Shown one piece after another: positions 41,849-50,492 of a stretch of DNA of 64,000 bases. The position numbers and the translations under genes were made by a program. Position 1 is the stretch's first letter, and each line of letters begins with the position of its first letter. The stretch comes from a bacterium 1XD21-70 (GTDB lineage Bacteria > Bacillota > Clostridia > Lachnospirales > Lachnospiraceae). The stretch spans positions 62,001-126,000 of the forward strand of contig RAYB01000002.1 of NCBI GenBank assembly GCA_003669055.1. Direction: 5' to 3'. The notes under the pieces are model-generated. The model had not been told where the DNA came from. It searched no databases and worked only from the letters and a program-made list of their open reading frames with translations.

Positions 41849-43207
41849 TCAATAACGGCTCAAATAATGCTTCACAACCTCTCGACCTTTCACGATTTCC
41901 CTTTCCTCATCAATTCCGGCAAGCCTTCCGTGTTCCACAACAACCCTTCCGTTCACCACGGTATAATCTACAGCACCTTTGAATCCCACCGTACCAAGCA
42001 CAGATGCCACATCCTGGTCTGCACCTACCAGTTCCAGGCGGCTTCGCCGGATCAAAAACAAGTCTCCTGCCTTTCCTTGCTCCAGGCTTCCAATATCCTC
42101 CCTCCCCAGCACTTTCGCACTGCCTCTGGTAGCAATTTTCAGCAAATCATAGCCCGTCGGTGCAAGCTTGCTGGAATTCAGCCGGTGCAAAAGGAAAGCT
42201 ACCCTCAGTTCCTCCAAAAGATTGGAGCCGTCATTGCTCGCACTCCCGTCCACCGCCAGCCCCACCGGAATCCCCAGCTTTAACATATCCGGGACAGGGC
42301 AGATGCCAGATGACAATTTCATATTGGAAATCGGACAATGAGCCACTCCTGTTCCCGTTTCTGCCAATAACTTTAATTCTTCATCATTGAAATGAATCCC
42401 GTGGGCATACCAGACATCGTTTCCAACCCAGCCCATCTCCTCCATATATCCAAACGGACGTTTCCCGTATTTTTTAATAACATATTGCTCTTCATCCCTC
42501 GTTTCACAAAGATGGGTATGCAACCGCACCCCCAACTCCCGGGCCAGCACTGCTGACTGGCGGTATAACTCTTTGCTCGCACTAAACGGCGAGCAAGGCG
42601 CCAGGGCGACCATCCTCATGGAAAACTGCGACGGGTCATGGTATTTCTCCACGGCATTGCGGGAATCCCTTATAATCTCATCTACCGTCTGTACCACACT
42701 GTCCGGAGGAAGCCCCCCGTCCTTTTCGCTTAAATCCATACTTCCCCTGGAGGCATACATCCGTATGCCAAGCACCTTGGCTGCCATAAACTGGGATTCC
42801 AAAAACCTCACGGAATCCCCGCCGGGAAATACATAATGATGGTCAAAACAAGTGGTGCAGCCAGTTTTTAACAATTCTCCCATGCCTGTGAGGGAACTTT
42901 GGTAAATCACATCATGATCCAGGTTTTTCCAAATTTGGTATAGTGCTTTGAGCCAGCCAAAAAGTTCCTTATTCTGCACCTGCGGCAGATTTCGGCTAAA
43001 TGCCTGATAGAGATGGTGATGGGTATTGATCAGCCCGGGATAAACGATGCAATCCGAAGCATCAATCGTTTCCTCCGCCTGCTGTAATTCTCTGCCAATA
43101 TAGGTAATCACACCGTCACAAATGAGAATATTGGCATTTTCCCATATCAAATCATGATCATCGCAGGTCACAATGGCCGAAGCATTTTTTATCAATAAAC
43201 GGCTCAT
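41849..43207 (-). CDS. Probable 8-oxoguanine deaminase
   Basis: About 452 residues of the cytosine-deaminase-like amidohydrolases. The opening PGLINTHHHLYQAFSRNLPQ, then ELFGWLKALYQIWKNLD, is characteristic of 8-oxoguanine deaminases. Metal ligands follow as THLCET, YAHGIHFND and the Asp in AVDGSASND. The reaction would turn 8-oxoguanine into urate and ammonia, feeding the adjacent purine pathway. Other ring deaminations (isocytosine, atrazine-like) are alternatives. The ATG at 43207 follows AGGAGAAG. It is the third gene of an operon with an SLC13 transporter and an AssT-like protein, separated from ssnA by a terminator. Confidence 0.75.
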   Translation of the reverse strand: MSRLLIKNASAIVTCDDHDLIWENANILICDGVITYIGRELQQAEETIDASDCIVYPGLINTHHHLYQAFSRNLPQVQNKELFGWLKALYQIWKNLDHDVIYQSSLTGMGELLKTGCTTCFDHHYVFPGGDSVRFLESQFMAAKVLGIRMYASRGSMDLSEKDGGLPPDSVVQTVDEIIRDSRNAVEKYHDPSQFSMRMVALAPCSPFSASKELYRQSAVLARELGVRLHTHLCETRDEEQYVIKKYGKRPFGYMEEMGWVGNDVWYAHGIHFNDEELKLLAETGTGVAHCPISNMKLSSGICPVPDMLKLGIPVGLAVDGSASNDGSNLLEELRVAFLLHRLNSSKLAPTGYDLLKIATRGSAKVLGREDIGSLEQGKAGDLFLIRRSRLELVGADQDVASVLGTVGFKGAVDYTVVNGRVVVEHGRLAGIDEEREIVKGREVVKHYLSRY

Positions 43208-43224
43208 CTTCTTCTCCTCCCCGG

Positions 43225-44577
43225 CTATATTTGGATCAGGTTCCACCACGGAACCATAACTAATATAAAGAACAGGAAACTAGCCGCCAGCTTCATGCTA
43301 TAGATTTTGAAAAAATCTCTCATGGTAATCAATCCAAAAGAAAAAAACACCATAAAATAAGGCCATTCATAGGGAAGCAGAATCTGATCCGCCCCCTGGA
43401 TCATAGAATAATAAAGCATCAGCGGATTAATGGAAAGATCCATAGCCAGCCTGGTCAACGGCGCCGAAAAGGTAGCGGCAATCGCAAGAGGAGACATTAA
43501 AAAATTCATGACAAAAGCCAGCAGCCACGCACAAACCAGCACCATGGTATTGCCGCACCGGCTCATAAAAGGAACCAGCATGGAAGACAACCACGTTCCT
43601 ACCCCCAGCGCATTCGACACCTCACCGATGGCCATACAGCCTGCGGACAGGAAAACAAAAGCCCAGTTGACCTGTTCCACGCTTTCCTTGTTCCCAATAT
43701 TGATTCCTGGAAGAAACGAAATGCAGACAAATAACATCAATATCCAGGCCGGCTGTATGTTATGCAGGCTGTTGGTCACCAGGCAGAGCACCAGGGCAAT
43801 ACAAACCACCACAGCCCTTTTCTCCCTGGACGTCATCGGCCCCATGCCCTCAAGTTCCTTCTGAAAGAACACTTTTCCATTGATCTCCTTCTCCGCTTTC
43901 AAAAGCCTGGACACCATAAATACCACAAAAAACGCCCATGGCACTACCGGCAGATTGTGAAACAGATAACCGAGCCAAGACACAGAGACATCGGCCACTG
44001 ACATCCCAACGCTTTGGAACATGACGAAATGAGAACTGAAAAAGAAATACATGGGAATCGTGGCTCCAAAAAAGCCCGCCAGCATAATGCCAGAGGACTC
44101 CCTCGATTTCTCAAGCCCCAGCGCCTGGCACACGCTGTAGGTAATCAGAGCCATAGGAATCAATGCCTGGCCCGGAATAAACAGATTACATACCATCCCG
44201 GCAATCAGCAATGCATATAAGATCCCGTGGTAGGTGGCTCCGGATTTTATCACTCCCCAGTATGCCCCCCTTTTTAAAAGGCCTGTTCCGTTGAGGATGT
44301 TAGCCATGATCAATCCTCCGATCAGCATCCAGGGGTTGACGGTCAGCCAGGTAGAGAACGCCACCTTTGGCACCGCCAGGCCTGTAATAATATACAGCAA
44401 AGGAAACGCCAAGGACGGAACAATCATAGGTGTCAGTTCAAAAGCCATAACTGCAATTACAATCAGCGTAACCACAAAAAACAACCGCATCTGTGCCGTA
44501 AAGCTTTCACTGACCGGCACCAGCAAAATTAACAGAGGCAATAAAAGTGATGCCGCCCATTTGATACGTCTGCTCAT
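43225..44577 (-). CDS. SLC13/DASS-family anion transporter
   Basis: 450 residues with about 11-12 membrane spans. Features such as AFELTPMIVPSLAFPLLY, NPWMLIGGLIMANILNGTGL and the second-half SAGCMAIGEVSNALG and NFLMSPLAIAATFSAPL fit the divalent-anion:sodium symporter family. Substrates of relatives are dicarboxylates, sulfate or similar anions. The operon partners are an arylsulfotransferase-like protein and a purine deaminase, so a sulfated or acidic aromatic or heterocyclic substrate is possible. ATG 44577 follows AGGAGGGGGG. It is 17 bp from the next gene. Confidence 0.8.
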   Translation of the reverse strand: MSRRIKWAASLLLPLLILLVPVSESFTAQMRLFFVVTLIVIAVMAFELTPMIVPSLAFPLLYIITGLAVPKVAFSTWLTVNPWMLIGGLIMANILNGTGLLKRGAYWGVIKSGATYHGILYALLIAGMVCNLFIPGQALIPMALITYSVCQALGLEKSRESSGIMLAGFFGATIPMYFFFSSHFVMFQSVGMSVADVSVSWLGYLFHNLPVVPWAFFVVFMVSRLLKAEKEINGKVFFQKELEGMGPMTSREKRAVVVCIALVLCLVTNSLHNIQPAWILMLFVCISFLPGINIGNKESVEQVNWAFVFLSAGCMAIGEVSNALGVGTWLSSMLVPFMSRCGNTMVLVCAWLLAFVMNFLMSPLAIAATFSAPLTRLAMDLSINPLMLYYSMIQGADQILLPYEWPYFMVFFSFGLITMRDFFKIYSMKLAASFLFFILVMVPWWNLIQI

Positions 44578-44595
44578 TTTCCCCCCTCCTATTAT

Positions 44596-46482
44596 CTAAA
44601 CACTCCAATCTACACCCAAATCGTATTTTACTTCATCCACAATCAGATAGAGATGATACCGTCCGCTTAACCCTGTCTTGTTGACTGGCATCCATATCTT
44701 CCGGTCATCATGATCCAGATAAGTTGCCACACACATGGTAGAATTTGCCCCTCTTGCTGTAGATATATAATAATTGTGATTCTTTCCCTCCTCATCCTGC
44801 AAAACCAACATAGCCAGCTGGCCCTTTTCCAATCCGGCCGTCAAAATCAGGCGGTCTGTCTCTTCGATCAAAGTGATGTTATAGTCCTCCGGCACTGCTT
44901 TTTCTGATAAAACTACAGTGTCAATATCTGTACCGAATTCCTCTGTCTTGTTTAAACTCCCAAGCACTTTGCCAGATCCAAACTCCAGTTCGCAGGTATA
45001 CACAGGAAGCCTTCTCGCACGATAAAAGCTTGCGGGCAAATGCATTTCATACATTACTTTGTTGTCCTTTACCTCCACCGTTGCGGCATCCAGCCTGCAG
45101 GAGGGAGATGAAAAATCCAAAACCGTAGAAATCGTATCCGACGGCACCCCGTCGATCCAGCACATGCCGCCGGAATGGATCATATACCAGTTTTCCCCAT
45201 AATAAGCCACATTTGAGATATAAGGAGAAAAGAAATCACTGCCCCTCTCTTTTCCAAACTGCCAGATCTGCCTTACCGTCCGTTTTTCTTCATCGATCCG
45301 ATAGACCACGCCTCTGGAATAATTGTCTTTGGCAGCCAACCGCTTTTCCGGCCTCTTTGAACGATAATGCCCGTTATCAAATAAAAAGATATCTCCGTTG
45401 GGAAGCAAAGTGCAGGAATGGGGTTCATAAAACCATTCAAATTCTCCACCATCTTCTTCTGGTGTAAAGAAATACTTCTCTACCAGTTCCTTGGGCCAGG
45501 TATCCGGATCCCCCAGCAACCAAAGCAGTTTATCCTCCTTGCAGTCAATACAGGCAACCACCTCAGCAAACCGCCCTCCCAGCAGCAAACGATCCCTGGC
45601 CTCATCGTACCAGAGTGCATTGTTCCGATACCACCCGTAGGGTGTCCAGTCCGGCGACCCGGATACCTGTCCAGGATCCAGGTAATCCTTCAAATCCCAT
45701 TGCCTTTGAATCTCACCAGTGCTGCGGTCGATTAAAACACAGATATCTTCCTCTGTCCCCCCGCTCAGGTCGGAGGTCAGCACATAGAGATTTCCGTCCT
45801 TCCGCTCAAATTCATCATGGTGATAACCGTAGGGCAGCGTATACTCCCGGTATATTTTTCCGCTCAGATCCATTTCCATCAGTCCTGTCAAATGATAGGG
45901 CGGTGCATATAGGCGATAAGACCCCAGTAACAGCCTGCCATTTTGAAGCTGCCGTAAGTCAAAGCCTGTCACCGGAGTAAGATACCACCTACAGTCACCG
46001 CGGTAATCATAGGCCGCCGTCGCGGCTGCAGTAGAGGGGGAGACAAACATCCATTCCCCATCCAGATAGGAGGCTGTGGTTCGGATCGACACAGGCAGCT
46101 TCACATTGTCGTCAAGAGGCTCTGTCACAATAGAAAGAACTTGGCTTTTTCCATCCTCCAGGATCAGGACTACCTTGTTTTCTCTTCCTCCATATAGTCC
46201 GTAAACAGGGATGACATGGTGGGTTCTTTTGTCAAACCGGTGAACGAGATCCCCTTCCTTTTCCATTCCGCACACCCTTAGTGTCACTTGGCTTGGCTCC
46301 TTTGTCTCAAACATAACCAGGGCTGTCAGCGGGGCGATTCCATAAGGGTTCTGTTTTATGTAGGGATGGCTGAAGGTATAACTCCCTTGATGATATTCCT
46401 GTAAAAACTGCTCTTCCATCTCCTTCTGTTTTTCAATGATGTGCTGTTCTTTTCTGAATGCTACGTTTTGTTTCATCTCCAT
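44596..46482 (-). CDS. Arylsulfate sulfotransferase-like protein (AssT family), apparently cytoplasmic
   Basis: 628 residues with an N-terminal Ig-like region (to about 150) and a beta-propeller. Characteristic segments are YGYHHDEFERKDGNLYVLTS, then GRFAEVVACID, EPHSCTLLPNGDIFLFDNGH and YSRGVVYRIDEE. Family enzymes move a sulfate group from one phenol to another through a sulfohistidine, without PAPS. Which His is catalytic here was not resolved. There is no signal peptide, unlike the periplasmic E. coli enzyme, so it would act inside the cell. ATG 46482 follows AAGGAGAAGG. It is the first gene of the operon. Confidence 0.75.
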   Translation of the reverse strand: MEMKQNVAFRKEQHIIEKQKEMEEQFLQEYHQGSYTFSHPYIKQNPYGIAPLTALVMFETKEPSQVTLRVCGMEKEGDLVHRFDKRTHHVIPVYGLYGGRENKVVLILEDGKSQVLSIVTEPLDDNVKLPVSIRTTASYLDGEWMFVSPSTAAATAAYDYRGDCRWYLTPVTGFDLRQLQNGRLLLGSYRLYAPPYHLTGLMEMDLSGKIYREYTLPYGYHHDEFERKDGNLYVLTSDLSGGTEEDICVLIDRSTGEIQRQWDLKDYLDPGQVSGSPDWTPYGWYRNNALWYDEARDRLLLGGRFAEVVACIDCKEDKLLWLLGDPDTWPKELVEKYFFTPEEDGGEFEWFYEPHSCTLLPNGDIFLFDNGHYRSKRPEKRLAAKDNYSRGVVYRIDEEKRTVRQIWQFGKERGSDFFSPYISNVAYYGENWYMIHSGGMCWIDGVPSDTISTVLDFSSPSCRLDAATVEVKDNKVMYEMHLPASFYRARRLPVYTCELEFGSGKVLGSLNKTEEFGTDIDTVVLSEKAVPEDYNITLIEETDRLILTAGLEKGQLAMLVLQDEEGKNHNYYISTARGANSTMCVATYLDHDDRKIWMPVNKTGLSGRYHLYLIVDEVKYDLGVDWSV

Positions 46483-46608
46483 TTCCTTCTCCTTTTCTTA
46501 GTAAATAAAAACCTTCTGATTCTTTCAGCTATCCCCTTGCCCGCTGAATGTAATGTAACATAAATAAATCTTTAGCAACAACAGCCTGGACTTATAAACC
46601 ACGCCAAA

Positions 46609-46645
46609 AAAGCCTTACTGACTTTCTAACAATCAGTAAGGCTTT
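46609..46645 (-). terminator. Terminator of the Crp/Fnr-family gene
   Basis: AAAGCCTTACTGA (46609-46621) and TCAGTAAGGCTTT (46633-46645) form a perfect 13-bp stem, followed on the minus strand by TTTTTT. Confidence 0.85.
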
Positions 46646-46681
46646 GCCAACAATCTGTTTTAACAATTGTCCCATGCTAAT

Positions 46682-47377
46682 TTAATACTTCATATTTTTC
46701 TCTCCTAGATACTCTTCGATACCCTCCCTGTCCAAAATCACCAGCTGCCCGTTTTTACGGTCAATCAGCCCGTCCTCTTTCAGCTTTCCTATAATCTTGC
46801 CCACAGTAACCACATGAACCCCCAAATACCGGGCGATCTCCGCATTGGAAAAATACTTATCCAGCTTCCAGGCCCCCTCTGATAAATGGGCAAATTCCAG
46901 AAGCATCTCACACAAAATATTTGGCGTCCGGTTCTTCAGCATTTTACTATACCGGAAACAATGGCTCATGTTTATTTTGGCCGTGCTGCGCACCTGCTCC
47001 ACCAGGATCTCCGGGTTCTCAAACAAAAATTCCAGCACCACCCGAGGTTCCAGACGATAAAGCACACATTCGCTCTTGCTAACGGAATCATAGATATGGC
47101 AAACCGTGTGCTGTACCGAATTTTTTAGGCTGGGAACCATATTGTAAAGCTGAAAAATCCCTAATAATTCCCCCTGCTTGTGGTAGCGGAAAACACGTTC
47201 ATCCCCATCCTCCATCAAGTCCACAAGGGCGATGACCCCCTTTTCCAAGTAATAGACATATTCCAGCTTCTTTTGGGAATCCACCACCCGGGTTCCCTTC
47301 CCCACATGAATCCTTGTTCCCTGCCTCAGTAACTCCCGGTAGTCCCCTACCGCCTTCTGATACCATGAACCATGCAT
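46682..47377 (-). CDS. Crp/Fnr-family transcriptional regulator
   Basis: 231 residues. The cyclic-nucleotide-binding-like barrel covers residues 15-125 (YVYYLEKGVIALVDLMEDGD, LLGIFQLYNM) and the C-terminal winged helix has NAEIARYLGVHVVTVGKIIG. It lacks the N-terminal cysteine cluster of Fnr. The effector is unknown. A strong terminator separates it from the AssT operon, whose upstream region contains a TGTTACATTACA string that might be its site; this is speculative. Start ATG 47377 has a weak GAGG about 11 bp upstream. Confidence 0.82.
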   Translation of the reverse strand: MHGSWYQKAVGDYRELLRQGTRIHVGKGTRVVDSQKKLEYVYYLEKGVIALVDLMEDGDERVFRYHKQGELLGIFQLYNMVPSLKNSVQHTVCHIYDSVSKSECVLYRLEPRVVLEFLFENPEILVEQVRSTAKINMSHCFRYSKMLKNRTPNILCEMLLEFAHLSEGAWKLDKYFSNAEIARYLGVHVVTVGKIIGKLKEDGLIDRKNGQLVILDREGIEEYLGEKNMKY

Positions 47378-47482
47378 TTAATCAATAACCTCTTCCACTG
47401 GCTTGCTTTTCACTGCAGATCCTGCAATGACCATTGCCGCATAAGAACTCCCGGCGATGAGTAGGTTAAGTCTCCCAATCCC

Positions 47483-49165
47483 TTACTTTTTCTCCATCCC
47501 GCACTCCGTGCACATCCCTGCCACGGCAGCCGCGTCGGCCTGGTCCTTTACCATCATGTCATAGAAGCGGTATCCGCCGGACAGGTTCCATGTCCTGGCG
47601 CCTGCCTGGTCTAAAATCCGCTGCGCCAAATAGCCCCTGAGGCCAATCTGGCAGGTGATATAGATATCCTTGGCCAAATCCAGTTCCCCCATGCGCTCCC
47701 GCAGGCTGTCTAAGGGGATATGGATAAATCCCGGGATCATCCCCCCTGCAACCTCCTCGTCCGTGCGCACGTCCAGCCGTATGGCATCCTCCGGGATCTT
47801 GTCCAGGTCTTCGATATAGAAGGGCCTCATCACCCCTTCCAGCACATTGCCGATCACATACCCGGCCATATTCACCGGATCCTTGGCTGAGGAGAAGGGC
47901 GGTGCATAGGCCAGTTCCATCTCCTGTAAGTCATAGCCTGTAAGGCAAAAACGCACGGCATTGGCCAGGTCGTCGATACGCTTGTCCACGCCCTTGCCGC
48001 CCACAATCTGGGCACCCAGGATCACCCCCGTCTTCGGGTCAAACAAGGTCTTTACCGTCATCATCTCGCCGCCCGGGTAGTATCCGGCCTGGGAGGCTGA
48101 GGTAGTGACCACCTTCCCATAGGGGCGCCCCTGCGCTGCCAGGCTCTCCTCCTTCTCCCCGGTCACTGCCACGGTCATCCCAAAGAACTTCATGATCGAT
48201 GTCCCCTGGCTCCCCTTATAGGCAACCCGCTTGCCGCAAAGGTTGTCACCCACGATCCGGCCTTGCTTGTTGGCCGGGGACGCCAGGGGGATCAGCACCT
48301 GCCTGCCGCTGACCACATGGTTCACGGCCACCGCATCCCCCAGGGCATAGACATCCGCCTCTGAGGTCTCCATGAATTCATTTACCAGGATTTCCCCTCT
48401 CTGCCCCAGCGAAATCCCGCTGCCCTTCAAAAACCCGGTATCCGGGCGCACGCCGATGCTTAAGATCACCATGTCTGCCAAAACCTTGGTGCCGTCGCTT
48501 AACACTACCCCTTCCCTGTCCATAGCCGTGCAGGTCTGCCCCAGATAGAGACGGATTCCCTGGGCACGGATATAGTTATGCACACCATGGGCCATATCCA
48601 TGTCAATAGGCGGCATGACGTGGGCAGCGCCCTCCACCACCGAAACCCGGATCCCCCGTTTTGCCAGGTTCTCCGCCATCTCCAGGCCGATGAACCCCGC
48701 ACCGATCACCGCACAGGTTGCCGGTTTTTCCTTCTCCACATAATCGTGGACGGCATAGGTGTCAGGAATATTCCTCAGCGTAAACACATGGTTTTCCTCC
48801 ATCCCCAAAATAGGCGGGCGTACCGGCCCGGCCCCTGGGGACAGGACCAGTTTGTCATAGCTTTCCTGGTAAGTCTCCTCTCCATGTCTCACGGTAACGC
48901 TTTTTTCTTTGGTGTCCACAAAGGTGACCTCGCTGCCGACACGCACATCCACACGGAACCGGTCATGGAAACGCTCCGGTGTCTGAACCTGAAGCGCCCC
49001 CTTGTCCGTAATGACTCCCCCCACATAATAGGGCAGCCCGCAGTTGGCGTAAGAGATATAATCCCCCCGCTCCAGCATAATAATCTCTGCGCTTTCGTCA
49101 TTCCTGCGCAGCCGTGCAGCCGTACCGGCTCCGCCGGCCACGCCTCCTACAATGATAACCTTCAT
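47483..49165 (-). CDS. CoA-disulfide reductase-type FAD enzyme with C-terminal rhodanese domain
   Basis: 560 residues. An FAD motif (VIIVGGVAGGAGTAARLRR), the redox-active cysteine in YANCGLPYY (about residue 43) and an NAD(P) motif (CAVIGAGFIGLEMAENL) identify the NADH oxidase/CoA-disulfide reductase family. From about 460 a rhodanese domain carries its cysteine in ITCQIGLRG. The tail CTECG adds two more cysteines. Likely activity: NAD(P)H-dependent reduction of a persulfide or CoA disulfide, which fits the C-S lyase in the same operon. ATG 49165 follows AAGGAG. Confidence 0.85.
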   Translation of the reverse strand: MKVIIVGGVAGGAGTAARLRRNDESAEIIMLERGDYISYANCGLPYYVGGVITDKGALQVQTPERFHDRFRVDVRVGSEVTFVDTKEKSVTVRHGEETYQESYDKLVLSPGAGPVRPPILGMEENHVFTLRNIPDTYAVHDYVEKEKPATCAVIGAGFIGLEMAENLAKRGIRVSVVEGAAHVMPPIDMDMAHGVHNYIRAQGIRLYLGQTCTAMDREGVVLSDGTKVLADMVILSIGVRPDTGFLKGSGISLGQRGEILVNEFMETSEADVYALGDAVAVNHVVSGRQVLIPLASPANKQGRIVGDNLCGKRVAYKGSQGTSIMKFFGMTVAVTGEKEESLAAQGRPYGKVVTTSASQAGYYPGGEMMTVKTLFDPKTGVILGAQIVGGKGVDKRIDDLANAVRFCLTGYDLQEMELAYAPPFSSAKDPVNMAGYVIGNVLEGVMRPFYIEDLDKIPEDAIRLDVRTDEEVAGGMIPGFIHIPLDSLRERMGELDLAKDIYITCQIGLRGYLAQRILDQAGARTWNLSGGYRFYDMMVKDQADAAAVAGMCTECGMEKK

Positions 49166-49195
49166 TCCAAATTCACTCCTTTTCTCTCCACATTA

Positions 49196-50380
49196 CTACA
49201 GGTAATGAGGCGTATTGGGAGTAAGGATCTCACATCCCGTCTCCGTGATCAGCACCATATCCTCGATATTAAACCCATTGATCCCGCTGATGTAGCAGGG
49301 CACCTCCATCGCCAGCACCATCCCCGGCTCCAAAAGCCTTGTCTCCGTGGCATTGATATAGGGCGCCTCCGCCGTGGCCGGCCCCATGCTGATGGAATGT
49401 CCCTGGTGGCCTCTGCGGTAGGAAGGGAACCTCTCCTTCACATAATCATAAGCCGCATGGTACAGTTCATGGATGGGTATGCCCGGCTTTGCGGCGGCAA
49501 TCATCCTCCTCTGGCCTTCATAGAGGGTATCCTTTAACCGAAACAGCACCGGGTCGGCATTGCCAATCACCCAGGCCCTGGAAGTATCCGTAGTGTAGAA
49601 ATCAAACTCCGCATTGACCCCGGCATCGAATTTGACCACGTCCCCGTCCTTAATGACCCCATCTTCCGGAATCGTCAGGCGGGAACCGGAAGCGCCGGTG
49701 GAGAACATCGACCAGGCACTGGGCACACAGAACCCGGATTTGATCACATCTTCCCGGAAGCAGTCTGCCATCTCCCTCTCGGACACGCCGATTCCCACCA
49801 TCCGGCTCACCTGGGTAAACCCATGGTCTGCAATCCGGCAAAGGTCACGGAACATCTGGATTTCCTCCTCCGTCTTGACACTGCGGGCATACACAAACAG
49901 GTCCGAGATGTTCACAAACTCTGCCTCCGGAAACTTCTCCCTCAGCTTATTATAATACGGCACAGGCAGATAATCCAGTTCCACGCCGATTTTTTTGTCC
50001 GCCAGGTCACATTCTTTTACAAACCTCTCCAGCTTGTCATCCGAACTGACCAGGCACCCCTTGTCTGGCAGCACCACGGAATCTGCAATCTCCGGCCAGG
50101 TCTTAAGCCCCACCCAGGTATCATAGGGATCCACCACAAACCCCAGCCCGGCTGCCCGGATCTCAAAGGTGGCGGCCTCAAAATCCATGGTCGTAATGTG
50201 GGTCGGCACCTGGTCATCCGCCCTCATGACAGCCAGGGTAAACCCCGGCTGCCTGGAAACAATATGCTGATGCCCTCCAAAACCCGTCACATAATGAAAA
50301 TTCTCCGGTGAGGATACGATGGCTCCGTCCAGCCCCCGTTCCTTCAAAAACTCCTTAATCCTCTTCTCCTTTGGCTGCAT
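49196..50380 (-). CDS. M24-family aminopeptidase (Xaa-Pro type)
   Basis: About 394 residues. The N-terminal creatinase-like domain is followed by the pita-bread catalytic domain with metal ligands in VKFDAGVNAEFDFYTTDTSR, GHQGHSISM, and the Glu of AMEVPCYISG and FNIEDMVLIT. Such enzymes free the N-terminal residue, often before proline, or cleave creatine-like amides. In this operon with AbgT and MalY it may release amino acids from imported peptides or conjugates. The ATG at 50380 follows AGGAGAGG; upstream codons to 50434 lack a ribosome site. Confidence 0.85.
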   Translation of the reverse strand: MQPKEKRIKEFLKERGLDGAIVSSPENFHYVTGFGGHQHIVSRQPGFTLAVMRADDQVPTHITTMDFEAATFEIRAAGLGFVVDPYDTWVGLKTWPEIADSVVLPDKGCLVSSDDKLERFVKECDLADKKIGVELDYLPVPYYNKLREKFPEAEFVNISDLFVYARSVKTEEEIQMFRDLCRIADHGFTQVSRMVGIGVSEREMADCFREDVIKSGFCVPSAWSMFSTGASGSRLTIPEDGVIKDGDVVKFDAGVNAEFDFYTTDTSRAWVIGNADPVLFRLKDTLYEGQRRMIAAAKPGIPIHELYHAAYDYVKERFPSYRRGHQGHSISMGPATAEAPYINATETRLLEPGMVLAMEVPCYISGINGFNIEDMVLITETGCEILTPNTPHYL

Positions 50381-50492
50381 AACACCCTCTCCTTTTCTAT
50401 GTAGGAAATCATTTTTACAACAAGCCTTTCCCAAGGCTTTCTGCTCGGAACCCTTTTATTCGGCACCCGCACCCGGCAAGGGACATGCCCCA

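Noticed and set aside
46483-46600. TGTTACATTACA as a Crp/Fnr binding site before the AssT operon
   Set aside because: The half-site spacing does not fit TGTGA-N6-TCACA or TTGAT-N4-ATCAA; left as speculation only.
48578-49537. 319-codon open frame on the plus strand opposite the disulfide reductase and peptidase genes
   Set aside because: It lies antisense to two clear genes, has no ribosome site and reads as His/Pro/Arg-rich, a shadow of GC-rich coding DNA.
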